In this document: positions 1 through 10,417 of the stretch, one piece after another
Layout of the letters: every line of letters begins with the position of its first letter
Position numbering within the stretch: the first letter of the stretch is position 1
The notes under the pieces: model-generated
Databases searched by the model: none
Told to the model about the DNA's origin: nothing
Seen by the model: only the letters and a program-made list of their open reading frames with translations
NCBI GenBank assembly: GCA_018398765.1
Contig: JAHBMJ010000999.1
Location: 12,501-37,319, forward strand
Length of the DNA: 24,819 nucleotides
Source: Chromera velia
Lineage: Eukaryota > Sar > Chromeraceae
Reading direction: 5' to 3'
Position numbers and translations under genes: made by a program

Positions 1-11
1 CACCCACCCAC

Positions 12-134
12 CTGTCGTCAGGAAGAGCCGCTTCACGTCCACATGAACACACAATTGCCGAAATATCAGACGACCCCTGCTTTCCTGCACACACGCACGC
101 ACGCACCCAAATATGCAAGGGGTCGACTGCGTGC

Positions 135-189
<55 letters not shown>

Positions 190-1789
190 CGGTGGTGTGC
201 GTGACCGTGGACGGAACAGGACCGAAGAAAGACAAAAAAGTGCGAATCAGAAAGACAATTTGAGAGTCCGAAAGAATGAGAGCCACCCGACATCACATCA
301 GATGACCTGAATTCATGCCGACCGAACAATCACTTGTCTTCTGACACCGTCGCCAAAGAACCTCAGCGTCGCCTCAGACAGTCAACCAGCCAAACTAGCC
401 AAAATAAGGGTGAAACGGATCAAGACATCGATCGGACGGACAGACAAATAAACACAGCCGCCCCCCCACCCACCCAACCCACCAGCATTCTCCTATCCTC
501 CGCAAAGAGACGAATCAATCTACTCGCTGCCGCTTCAAAGATGTCTCCAACGGCTGCTAGCTGAGCAATCACCTGAAAGCACAAACGAAGGGTGAAGAGC
601 CAAGACAGTTGAGTCAAGCAGGAGTGACACCTGCGTCTCTGTCCATCACACAAAACAGATCCTCGTGTCCCCTCTACTCCTTTCATGTCCACAGCTTAAT
701 TCATGCAGGTCAACTTGACGCCCCATTCCCACCTCACTCCCCCGCGCAGACTATCCCTCTACCTTCATCCCCCACCTGCAGCGCCGCCACCACAACCTCC
801 TGGTCCGACTGCTTTAAAGTCGAGAACACAGGCCCCAGGAGGTCCCCCGACATCTGCCCCATCAGCCCCGGTTGTTTCTGTATCAACAGGGTCAACCAGG
901 CAAGGCAGGCGACCTTTCGAGAGGTACCCGGCTGCATCAGCCGTCTTTGCAGAATACGAACCTGCACATGCAGATAGGGGCCGGCTCTTTTTGTTGATGG
1001 CTTGAAGGCACGGAACAGCAAAACATGAAGAAGAAAAGAGAACTCGAGAGAGAGACTGGCGCAGCTGAGAGGGTCAACGAGAGGAACTCTCTGTGGAGAT
1101 ACGATGCAGTGGAGGAAGATGTCTGGAGGGCAGCACACGCAGGTCTCTTCGTCATGCCATGAGAAGGGCTGAAGTCTACCGGAGACAGTAGCAGAGAAAA
1201 AGACGAAGGAATCCACATCGACTCTTTAAAAAGGGCCGTCCAATACAAAAAAACAGTTCCGTAAATGCATGCCGCAACTCTCTCCCTCCCCATCCGACCA
1301 ATCCCGTGAAGTTCGCCTGTTTCTGTGGAGAATCACCGTCGTCTGCCTGCAGAGAGAGGAGACAAAACAGTACGGTACTTTGACAAACTGGAAGGAAAGA
1401 AGCAGACCAGCCACTCTCAGGAAGAGAAGAAGGCAGAGAACTGATTGCACACAGGTACAGGAGACGTAAAAGGAAAGAAACAAACACAGAAAGAAAACGA
1501 AAATGTGCCTCTAGTTTCCCTCCGTCAGAATTGACGGGGCTCTTCAAACTTTAAGGAACCATTAAGGAAGCCTTTTCTACCCCCCTCATTCTGACCCGTT
1601 CTCTCTTCATGCTTTTCTTTCCTTTAATTTGCCCTCTCTCCCGCCACCCCCCATCCACTTCTCCACTCACAAACCCACCGCCACTCTCTCCATGAGTCTG
1701 TGATGAGTCACCAGGGCGATCCTGTCGATCTCCTCCTCTCCATCGTCCACACACTGGAGGATTCCGTCCAGAAACAGGGGATAGAGGTC

Positions 1790-1835
<46 letters not shown>

Positions 1836-3260
1836 GGAGGGAGGGAAGGGGACGGAGCAGAGAAAAAGAGACCATGAAGAGGCAGGAGAGCCATACAATC
1901 TGTTCCCTCCAGAAGAAAACACACCCCACCCTTCTGTTTTGAGCTCAAACATTATTGAAGCCCCTGAGAGAGCAACACTGGAGGGCGTCCGCCAAAGGCA
2001 CACAAATTTCCATGCAGGAAAACAGTCTAACAGACTGACTTCCTCATCGCTCCCTGCAGGCTCTCCCCCCTCAGGAACAGCCGCTGATGCCATTGTGTGC
2101 GCCCTCTCGACGAAAGAGTTCAGCCAGACAAGGGAGGTGAGCTTCAGGAAGGTGTCCTCTGCCCCGCAGTTGGCAACGAGAGAGACCAAGATGGGGGTCA
2201 CTGCCTTGATCACAGGCCCGGCATCTGCTTGCACAGAAAAACAATTATGTGGAAAAATAGAACAGAGAGACGTGATTCACGAAGGAAAACGAAAGGCTGA
2301 CGGAGAATGAGGGAAGGCTCGGCAGTCACGACAGGCTTTGGAGAAAAACTGCCGGACAGAGAGACAGAGAACAAGAGGACACAACGAACGAAAGTGTCAC
2401 ATCAAGAGATCCACGGAAGAAAGGCCAGCCAATCATCAGACTCACCGCCTCCTCTCTCCTCTCGAATTTGGGTGAGGAACTCAGCCAGGCAGCTGTCTGC
2501 TGCGTGTCTGATGTCTCTGTTGCTGTCTCTGAGCATCTGGAAGAGGCCGTCCAGGAAGGCCGGCAAGTGACCGAGGAGGCCAACGTCTGGGATGGAGTCA
2601 AGGAGGACGATCCACGAAATCTGAAGGAAGGAATGGAGGGCAATGTGAGCAGAAGAAAGTCACGGGAGAAGACGACTGTATCTTCACGAATTTTCTGTCT
2701 TCATTCCTTCAAAAAAGAAACCTACCACTGCAGTCATACTTCTGTCCAGAAGAGGGGTGTGAGAGAGGGTGGGAAGGAAGGGGAGGACTGCGCAACGCGT
2801 TCAGTCGTAAGCAGGAAGCCTTCCTTTGGCCGTCAATAATGTCTTTTTCTCCTTCCCCCCTTTTCCCTTGGTTTTCTGAATGTCTACGTTCACGTACAGA
2901 CTCGCTGACAACACTCTCACATGGCCTTCTTTCTCCATGGCTGCATAGGTAAACACACCTTTCGATACTCCGAGGCCGACTGACCACCAGTTGCCGAATG
3001 AACGGATTCAGGTTTCCTACTCTTTCCTTGAGGAGAGGGAGGAAGGATGCGATGTCAAATTGCCTCCCCTCTGCCACCACGTCCTTCAACAGACGGTCCA
3101 GGTACTGGGCGCCGTTCTTCACCTCCATGTCCATGTCGGCAAACAGCTGCACTACCTCACTCACTCACTCACTCACTCACTCACCCACTCACTCACCCAC
3201 GCTCTTGCAAGTTTAACCCCGCTCTTCAAGTCATGTTGACAGCAATGAAAAGCGCGCGCG

Positions 3261-3293
<33 letters not shown>

Positions 3294-4652
3294 GCACGCA
3301 CGCACACACACACACACACACAGAGGAACGTTTACGCCCCCGTCCATTCCACGTGATTTGGCTCAGTGCCTCTGGGTGCGTTTTGTCTGCTTCATACCCA
3401 TGCCCCCCTTGCATTTATGCAGGATGTTATGAACGAGAAAGACACATACCAGAGGATTCCGAGCAAATTCTCAGTAGAGATACAGGATGGAGCGCATGCC
3501 CCCCCCGACTTTTCGAGCACCCGCTTCCTCTTCAGGTCCATGCTGCATTCTCGAAGTCGAGCAAGGAACGAGACACTGCTTCCCCCTCGCCGTGCTGCTT
3601 GCTCCCTTTTGCCCCTCAATACCACCGAAAAAGAAAAAGGGGAGCGAAAGCAAAACCTGCCTGCCTGCGTGACTGACTTTGCAAAGACCGTCGAATATTT
3701 TGTTGAAGTGTTGCAAGCAGTGCCGCCTTGTGACCTTCGCGACGTTGTACATCGACTGCACGCACACATACTCACGCAGAGATGTAGACGGAAAGATACT
3801 TGTACGCACACAGACAGAGCTATTCCTTTAAAGCACACACCCAGCCATGCCGGCAGAGAAACCTCAGACTCTCGCCCTATTCTTTCCCTGAGCACACACA
3901 CAGACATAGACACACACATGCAGACCCAATTGGTCAACCTCCGCCCCGATCTTCCGGCCTGTCTCCCCCAATGCGTCTTCTTGCTTATGGCGTCCCTGGG
4001 CCTCCCCTCTCCTTCCTCCTTCTTTGCTTAGTGCCGAGATTTCCCACAAAGGACAAGGTATTACCCCTCTTTCCTCCTCCCCTTCATCCCCCCACACCCC
4101 AACCCCTCCGCCTGCCCCTTCTGCGCACTCACCTCGCAGGCGTAGTACCTCACCCTCCCCTCCGGGTCTTGGAAGCAGTTGATGATGGGGGGGGCAATCA
4201 GATCGATGAACTTTTCTGCGTGTCCCTGCATGGGAAAGGGGGGGTTCAGTGAGAATGAGGATAAATATCGTAAAAGGTGCAAAGGAGAGGAAAGGAAAGG
4301 GAAGTTAGGAGGTGTAACAAGGATATCCGGTAGAGGAGACGGCAAGATGCAGGCACATACAAGAAGAGACGACAGCACAAGAAATAATGAGAAGACGCAC
4401 TTCCAGTCCGATGGCTGCAGAGGCCAGGGCGATGAGTCCAGCTTTCTTCATGGTGGAAGTCGAGCTGCTGATCAATTCTCTGTCAAAGTCCTTGAGGAGC
4501 TTTCGAATCTTCTCCACAGCGTTGTCCTGCTTCAACATGTTCTTGAACTGCGTCTCTATTTCAGCCGCCGCATTTTTCCGCTTCTCATACTGACGGTCAC
4601 AAAGCGCCTTCAGCAGTGGAGCTGCGATGACCTGAGAGGTTTCTGGATTCAT
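12..4652 (-). CDS. VAC14: VAC14 homologue, PIKfyve/Fab1 complex HEAT-repeat scaffold (10 exons found, 3' end off window)
   Basis: VAC14 is the HEAT/ARM scaffold that assembles the Fab1/PIKfyve kinase and Fig4 phosphatase on endolysosomal membranes to control PI(3,5)P2. Exons, in transcript order: 4401-4652, 4133-4225, 3678-3755, 2985-3146, 2446-2620, 2040-2224, 1679-1789, 776-961, 483-572, 12-84. They give about 468 residues before the left edge. Recognisable VAC14 blocks are MNPE at the start, YEKRKNAAAEIE (about residue 22), RVRYYACE (108), FNKIFDGLCK (132), YLDRLLKDVV (155), ISWIVLLDSIPDVGLLGHLP (196) and RLIFRQLC (near 450). Phases match at every junction; only the exon 5/exon 6 codon is split (exon 6 might instead begin at 2227), and all others are phase 0 until the last donor. 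The VAC14 C-terminal region should lie left of the window. A small extra exon near 1300-1346 (acceptor at 1347) is possible in the linker, but joining 1679 directly to 961 also keeps frame. Identity is firm; the exon 7 donor could instead be at 1670. Confidence 0.93.
135..187. repeat. Compound microsatellite (GT)n(GA)n
   Basis: About 11 GT units run directly into about 15 GA units. It lies in the VAC14 intron between the exons at 483-572 and 12-84. On the gene's own strand it reads (TC)n(AC)n, followed by a GCGTGCGTGCGTGTGTGCAG acceptor. Confidence 0.97.
1793..1833. repeat. (CA)n microsatellite abutting a VAC14 splice acceptor
   Basis: About 20 CA units. On the minus strand this is a (TG)n tract that runs straight into TGCAG at the start of the exon 1679-1789, where a polypyrimidine tract would be expected. 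Confidence 0.97.
3155..3200. repeat. (CTCA)n tetranucleotide repeat before VAC14 exon 4
   Basis: Tandem CTCA with a few CCCA variants. On the coding (minus) strand it reads GAGTGAGTGAGT, so each unit contains a GTGAGT donor-like hexamer. It ends about 8 bases upstream of the acceptor of exon 2985-3146. Confidence 0.95.
3252..3322. repeat. Compound microsatellite (GC)n(CT)n(CA)n with CGCA interruptions
   Basis: Runs of GC, CT and CA dinucleotides in series, then CGCA units and CA again. It sits in the VAC14 intron between exons 3678-3755 and 2985-3146. Confidence 0.95.
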
Positions 4653-5050
4653 TTTGTCAGTCCGTCGCTACCCTCTGCTTCCTCCAGAGCTTTGGGGCCA
4701 CCAACTACCTCTCCTTGGAGGGCATCTTTGTGCGTCTGCGCTTGCACAGGCAGTGAGTGCTGTGTGCATTCTCCAATGAGCGGACCATGACCTTGACTTG
4801 CTGACGTGGCAAAGGTGGTCGGAGAAAGACCTTACAGATTCTGGGACCAAGATGGACACAGCCAGCTAGCCGCAAATGACGCACGCATCGCGGTCGGGCC
4901 CGCCCCCATGCAGCTCATGCATTGCAGCTCCCCCCCCGCGGCCGTCTCCCCGGACGCGAGCGCGGCCGCCGCGCGGCCGCCGCGCGGCCGCGGCGGGGTA
5001 ATTAAGCTATAGTGCATGCCTCCCCGGCCCCCTCGCAGAGCGGCCATATA
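4653..5050. promoter_or_regulatory. Upstream region of VAC14, probably including its promoter
   Basis: This stretch lies immediately 5' of the VAC14 start codon and contains no supportable exon. It moves from mixed sequence into a very GC-rich block (about 4927-4997) and then into AT-rich DNA with TATATATA at 5045-5052. Promoter function is inferred from position only. Confidence 0.4.
4960..4992. repeat. GC-rich 11-bp tandem repeat (3 units)
   Basis: Three tandem copies of GCGCGGCCGCC (the last ends in G) at 4960-4970, 4971-4981 and 4982-4992. Each contains the palindrome GCGGCCGC. It lies about 310 bases upstream of the VAC14 start codon and is sharply bounded by AT-rich sequence on its right. 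Confidence 0.9.
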
Positions 5051-6233
5051 TAGCTAAACTGCAGAATTGCGTCAAAAACTCATACACCATTTTAATTACT
5101 TTTTTAAGTACCATGGGGGGAAAGTGCACGAATCGCCCTGAACTGCAGAATTACGTTAAAAGTGCACGAACCCACAATACACGACATTTTGAATAACAGT
5201 TCCCAAAGCCCTTCCAAGATGACAGCATTCAATGTCCAAAGTGCTAGCCAAAGTGGCCAGTCGATTAGGCGCTGTCGCCCCTTCTATCAAACTACTTGGG
5301 GCAATAATCTCACTTTTTGAAGATCTCCAACAATCAACTTGTATCCGACTGAAGTTCATTCCTCGTGTACATATTTGTCTATTTTCTAAGCTAGTGACTG
5401 GCTCTGTCGGGCCTCTCGCGACGTCATCCAAGGTGTGTCGATATTCTACAGACTAGCATTAGGGAGGGGGGCAGTCAAAGCAGTGAACATCCGTTGAACT
5501 GAGTAGCAATCGAACTTTTTTGTTTCGACCGCTTTTATGTCAACCTCATCGGTCTTGATTGTTATTTGTGGTCTGGTAGTTGTGGCTCTTTCTGTATCGC
5601 GGTGCTGCTAACAGAGCCTAGAAAGATCTACAGAACGAGAGGAATCACAATCGATCATGCCCTTAATAGGTAAGTGGGCCCGCTTAAGCGAACTTTGAGC
5701 GACTGAAGTTACTGTAAAGAGATCTGCTCAACTTCATCACAAAACGATGCCTCCATATATTAATATATGCCTCCCTCAACTGTGTTGTTTGCAAAAATTC
5801 CACCCGTTCTGACTGGCAACCTTAGAAGAGTACAAGCTTATCAATGAAATTTAGGTAAGCAAGCATGACTCAGGAAGCTTCTCTAATCCCTGGATAACGA
5901 CAATTGGGTACCTCTTTCCGTTGTGTCGGGCTCCCGTCTTTCTGCCTGTAGCATTGCCTCTACGGCTGTGTCTTTAGAGGGGTTGCCTAAGGGGTTGTTC
6001 CCACCACTGCTGCCCTCGTGGCCATCAAACGATTTTGAAAGTTTGGCTTATCTTACTGTTCGTGAGTCCTTTTCCGCAGTTGTGATGCTGGGCGCACCAA
6101 ACCGAATGAGATGAACAACCAGAAGCATAAAAAAGGCAACCTCCTAGGCAACCTCTCCTAGCGGTCACACCGGCTCTCTTTTCACCACTCTTTCGCAGTA
6201 TCTGTGACCGTACTTCTGTCTTCCCCCCTTTGA
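5051..6233. other. AT-richer intergenic / 5' region of the plus-strand gene; no supportable exon
   Basis: A short direct repeat, AACTGCAGAATT followed by [GA]CGT[CT]AAAA, occurs at 5057 and again at 5141 (84 bases apart). Near it, AAGTGCACGAA occurs twice, at about 5122 and 5160. A GTAAGT donor-like site follows an ATG at 5657-5669. A pyrimidine tract ending in CGCAG at about 6198 could be a 5'-UTR splice acceptor. Short open frames (for example 5232-5456 and 5923-6114) have no recognisable protein character. The repeats could be remnants of a transposon end, but no terminal inverted repeat was seen. Confidence 0.5.
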
Positions 6234-7808
6234 ATGCAGTCGGGGATTGTCTTGAAGGAAAGCAAGACTGGTCAGTCGTCTAGTACTGGCAATGGAGCAG
6301 CCCCAGTTTTTATTTCTTCTCTTTCCAATCGAAGACGCTGTCCTCCGGTCTGCTCACATTCCCCTTCCCGAAAAAATCCCCTGCCATCTTACCTGTAGAA
6401 GTCTATCAGTGGCATTCCTTGCTTCTGGTCCTTTTTGTTTCCTTTAAAGCCTTTCTTACTGTTCTGGTCCTTGCCTTTCCAACCGACTGGCGTGTTGCAT
6501 GGGCGTGCTGGCTGAGTGGCCGCTCTGAACTTCTCTCTCCCTGTCTGTATGTGCGCAGACTTTCCAGAGACTCCTCGGGCTGAAGCCTTCTTTACAAACT
6601 TGACGACCTCTGTATATGAGTACCTGAATACCCCCAGGGAGGTTTTCTATGATGGGAACTTCCACTTTTTAGTCTCCGACTTCGTAAGGGGAGAGGACCT
6701 GCTGGAACTCGTCAGTCTGTTTTGTTTCATTTTTTTTTCTGACCCTGATCTCCATTTGGCCCCCTTCTACACTAAAATATACAAGCATCTTAGCGCGCAT
6801 TTATAACCCTGCACAATGGAAGTTGGTGAGTTGAAAGGGAACGATGGACAACCAGGATGAAAAGAAGTTTTGTCCTTTTTTGTAAGGCTTTCTTTATTTT
6901 TTCTCGAGATGTGCCCCTTTGCAGACCTTTCGGTTGTGATCGCGCTGTCTTGACATGCCCCTTGATGCATTTTTCCTTCTTTCCTCTAATTTTCCCCCCT
7001 CCCTCTCGTATTACTCTCTCGTATTCTTTCCTCTCCTCTTTAGGTGCAGCTGAAGCTCTTCACACAGGGTATCAAAGCTGGTGAGTGAGAGGATGGATGG
7101 AAGTTAACTTCAATTTGTTCTTTTCTTCGGATACCTTTCTCTCTCTTTATTTTTTGGGGACGAACAGGCGTTCATTTTTGAAAGACTGGACAGAGTTTGA
7201 TTCTCTGCCCTTATGTTCCGTTTTCTCTTTTCCCTACCAACCCCTTCTGCCCATATGTTGTCACAGTGATACTCTCCCTGTTCAGCAGGCTAAATATTCG
7301 TTGAGGTCTATCCTCTGTCAGTTTTTGAATACCTGTGTATGCCCTCCCCTCACCGCAATAAGGTCCCGTGATTCCAGAGGCGTACAGGAAAGAGTTCATG
7401 AAGCAGCTTTGTCTGCACTATAAACCCCCAGGACACACTCATGGACAGTTGGAGGGGCCCGGCCTCAGGGAGTCCATTCCCCTTCCCAATAGACGCACTG
7501 CAGCTGCAGAGCCCCTCCTCTCTCTGACCACCAACCCAAAAGACCAATGGACAAAAATATTCAACCCACCCCCCACAGCGTACTCCTACAATGATGCCGA
7601 GTCGGACGGACTCGGACCTCGCCTTTCCGAAGACTCCCGTCCTAGCTCCCGTCCCAGTCTACCCCGCTCCACCTTCCCCCGACCAGGTGGTACGGGACCA
7701 GCTGCCAGAGGACCCACCACCGACCCCGGCAGAGAACCTGCAGCTCTATCATACATCCGGGGCCCCCCACGCTCCCCACTAAATCAAGTTCAACGTCCCA
7801 CCTGCTAG
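6234..7808 (+). CDS. Hypothetical protein, about 223 aa, four exons
   Basis: Exons 6234-6270, 6559-6710, 7044-7080 and 7363-7808 join in phase (1, 0, 1) and end at TAG 7806-7808. The protein starts MQSGIVLKESKTDFPETPRA. A compact, probably folded part spans residues 1 to about 100 (YEYLNTPREVFYDGNFHFLV, RGEDLLELVQLKLFTQGIKA, EAYRKEFMKQLCLHY). A Pro/Ser/Arg-rich, probably disordered tail follows (about 101-223). Two of the three donors are GTCAGT, the same form used in VAC14, and intron sequence is pyrimidine-rich on this strand. I do not recognise the family, and no catalytic motif, signal peptide or membrane segment is visible. The start is the first in-frame ATG of a short exon; an upstream non-coding exon is possible. 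The exon chain is well supported by phase; the function is unknown. Confidence 0.72.
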
Positions 7809-8930
7809 TCCTTCTAGAATTGGGAGTTAGATCTTCTGTAGATGTAGGAGAGTAGAAGTCTGTAGGCCAGAAGGCTTTTTTGAGGATGCCTAGGTAGAGA
7901 ATGAGAATTAACGAAGTGACTCATATGAAGTGTGGAGAAAATGCAGAGGAGGGCGGGGAGGATGAAACCAAGCATTCAGATCTTCCCGCGTCTCTCTTGT
8001 TCAGCTACTCTGGTTTCTCCTGTGGTCCTATTGAGCTTGGAGTCTCGGAGGGAAGGGGAGAGAATCGATGGCACCACAATCTCCTCTGGGACGTTGAGAA
8101 AAAGCAGACAAAAGAAGCTCTAAATCAGACCTATGCTTTCTAATAATAGATCCCCAACCCTGTATGTGCCCCTGAGAAAAAAAGGAAGACAACAGCAGAT
8201 ACCTCCTTGATCCAACTCTCTTCTTCCCTTCAACAGAGGGTAGTCTGCTCCCTCACCCACATCCGTTACGGCTGTTCTTGCTATATCCATCGATTATGGT
8301 GAGATTGAACTGAGTCCTTTCACTGTCTCCCCTCCGGATAATTGGGGGCGCTCTAGGAGGTCCTTTGTCGGCACTGAGACGTTCCGAGCTTCTATATACC
8401 CGATTTGTCAGCACCCCCCAACAAAACATATTATATCGTCTCCGTTTCCGCCCTACTCTTGCTCCTGTGGCAGATGGAAGGCGGAAAACACCCAGAAAGC
8501 TGTGTGCTATGGGGCCTACTCCTCTTTTTTTTTTATTCTATTTTTTGGGGCCGGGGATTTAGGACTAGGGTGGAGGGTGGGTCAGGTGTGCATGTCTGTG
8601 ACAGTTGTTCAGAGCCATGATCCTCTGCCTCATCCTCATCCTCATCCTCTCTCAGCTAGCTATGTCCCAAAAGAGGGCAAGCACAGTCCTTAGAGAGGAG
8701 AGAGGATACGGGGGGATGGAAGAGAGGACGAAGGGACCAACAGTGTACGAGTGTAGTAAAAGGGAAATAAGAAAGGAGAGGAGGAGACCGATGGGTAGAC
8801 TAAGTACTGGGTTAGGGTGTGCAGGAGAAGGATTGCATGAGTGTCACCGTGGTGGGGGCTGCCAGTAGAGGAGTGTATCTCAAAAAGTGTGTTCAAGCAT
8901 GGAGTTTGGAGAAGAAGACGGTGGGAGGAG
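7809..8930. other. 3' region of the hypothetical gene; no supportable gene
   Basis: Mixed sequence with short open frames only. It includes pyrimidine-rich stretches (8210-8240), a T-run at 8524-8536, and the imperfect repeat CTCATC at about 8628-8650. No homology, splice chain or RNA gene was seen. The first part is probably 3' UTR of the preceding gene. Confidence 0.45.
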
Positions 8931-9013
8931 CGGAAAGAGGTGGGTGGGTGCGTAATCTGATTGAGGAGGGCGTTGAGCCGAATCCTGGTTCAAACAGATA
9001 CGTCGTTTGGTAA
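8819..9013 (+). other. Short ORF ending in a 2A-like motif (GVEPNPGS), probably a mobile-element remnant
   Basis: The frame reads WVRNLIEEGVEPNPGSNRY and stops at TAA 9011-9013. The residues GVEPNPG (8969-8989) resemble the D/GxExNPG core of ribosome-skipping 2A peptides. Such motifs are known near the N-termini of some non-LTR retrotransposon proteins. The proline that must follow the glycine in an active 2A is serine here, and no reverse transcriptase or endonuclease domain was found nearby. It is best regarded as a decayed or coincidental motif. Confidence 0.3.
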
Positions 9014-9349
9014 TTTACACTTCTTGTAGACTGTTAAGCTTCATACGCCTCCCGTCTTCGGGATGTTATGGCTGTTGACGGATTGGGTAACTGAAATCCA
9101 TCTCTTTCACTCAATCACAACAAAGAAAGAAGATGTAGAGAGTGACAGTCAATGAAGATGAGAGTAACAGAGACAGAAAGAGCAAGGAACTGTTACAGTT
9201 TATGAACAGAGAAAGGCAGATGGATGGGTGGGCAAGTAGTAAGTATGCCATCTCTACCGATCGTGGAAGAGAGCCGTGGGCCCGTCCACCAGGAAGACTG
9301 GGCACCGAGTACGTGGAAAGTTGATTCAGATGACTGAATGTGCAGTCTC

Positions 9350-9617
9350 ATCGTCTACAAGAACATTCGTCTTGCACTTCAACAGATCAAAGGAGGAGCA
9401 AGAAGTGAAAAACTGGTTGTCTTCACACCGTTGCGAATCATGCACAAACTTCATGCCTGACACAAAGTCCAACCGGAAGACCCCTTTTCATGCCAGGCAG
9501 TTTATCAAGGATATAAAAAAAGCACGCGGGTTTGAAGTCTTTTCTGCCCCCTCCCGAAGAGATGCTGCTCATCAGATTCCCCTACAGACATCCGCGTCTG
9601 GCCCATGTTTTTTATAG
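9350..9617 (+). CDS. Candidate exon or fragment, unknown product
   Basis: An open frame following a TGTGCAG acceptor-like site (ending 9347) reads as plausible protein: FVLHFNRSKEEQEVKNWLSS, then HRCESCTNFMPDTKSN with a CxxC pair, and ends in TAG 9615-9617. A second frame over the same bases (LIVYKNIRLALQQIKG, VVFTPLRIMHKLHA) also looks protein-like, so the true frame is undecided. No family was recognised. It could be a piece of the same decayed element as the 2A-like motif about 350 bases upstream. Confidence 0.25.
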
Positions 9618-10279
9618 ACAGGCAATACAGGAGTGTATGGGTCTGGCAGGCAGGCGAAGGGGATCCATACTCCTCCTTCTTTAATCCTCACCCTCTGTAG
9701 GGAGAGTGGTTGTCAAGGGGCTGCAGTAGAATTAATTCTTGTTGGACAGAATCTGGAGATTGGCGACACGCTACATGGAAGTGTGCTACTGCGACCCTCT
9801 CGGTGTTGCGATAATCGAATCCGGGCTCATGGTGGGGCGGGCCTGTTTTGTTTGCAGAAAGGGAAATCCTGAGACGGTCGCTGGGGGGGCTGCGCGTTGC
9901 ACAAGTTACAGTGCATTCATATGCAAACATACCATCTCCATCCCCCCCCGGGACGGCGTATGCTCTTCCCTTTTGACTTTGTGTTTACCCGTTCATCCTC
10001 TCCCAACGACCGGGAAAGCCCTCCACAGATCAATGTGGGGCTGCACTGGGGCAATGGGGGACATCTGGCAAAGTGTGTTTTATGTTTCATATTATACTGC
10101 TGGTGGACGCAGAGTTACAAAGGCGGACGCAGTGTCGGTAGGTGGATATCACGTATCTCTCAACGACTCTTGAGTTTAACCCCCTGACTGGCTGTCCGCA
10201 TATTTTTCCCTCCCCACCCTGTCCTGCCGACCCTTCCTCCCCCTGTCAAACCATAGATATCAATGGCATCCTGTAACAG
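9618..10279. other. No confident gene; open frames of unknown meaning
   Basis: Frames at 9739-10173 and 9897-10187 stay open for about 100-145 codons but show no recognisable domain, and they overlap in different frames. A pyrimidine-rich tract (10186-10250) precedes the next candidate exon. Confidence 0.35.
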
Positions 10280-10417
10280 TTGTCGACTCCTGAAAGTACT
10301 CTGAAGGTCTCAACTTACGACGAAGAGCGCGGATTCCCCGACGTCGTGGAGCTTTGGATGGACCTGTGTCTTGACGCCTTGATTCAGCAAGTATGGGACA
10401 CCGATCTTCGGAAGTAG
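10280..10417 (+). CDS. Candidate C-terminal exon, unknown product
   Basis: After an acceptor-like GTAACAG (ending 10279) the frame reads LSTPESTLKVSTYDEERG then FPDVVELWMDLCLDALIQQV and stops at TAG 10415-10417. The amphipathic WMDLCLDALIQQ segment looks like real protein. The downstream hypothetical exon uses a different frame and overlaps this one (10388-10417), so the two cannot both be right as drawn unless they belong to separate transcripts. Confidence 0.25.
   Translation: MSTPESTLKVSTYDEERGFPDVVELWMDLCLDALIQQVWDTDLRK

Noticed and set aside
113..310. Plus-strand frame with VCVCVCV and REREREREREG
   Set aside because: It is a translation of the (GT)n(GA)n microsatellite inside a VAC14 intron.
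5657..5669. Short exon ATGCCCTTAATAG with a GTAAGT donor as the start of the 6234-7808 gene
   Set aside because: Its phase (1) does not match the exon at 6240 in the frame needed for DFPETP, whereas an ATG at 6234 gives a complete in-phase start. It could still be a 5'-UTR exon.
6505..6580. Leu/Ser-tRNA-like start (TGGCTGAGTGGC)
   Set aside because: No B box or foldable cloverleaf follows, and the sequence is the pyrimidine-rich 3' end of an intron of the 6234-7808 gene.
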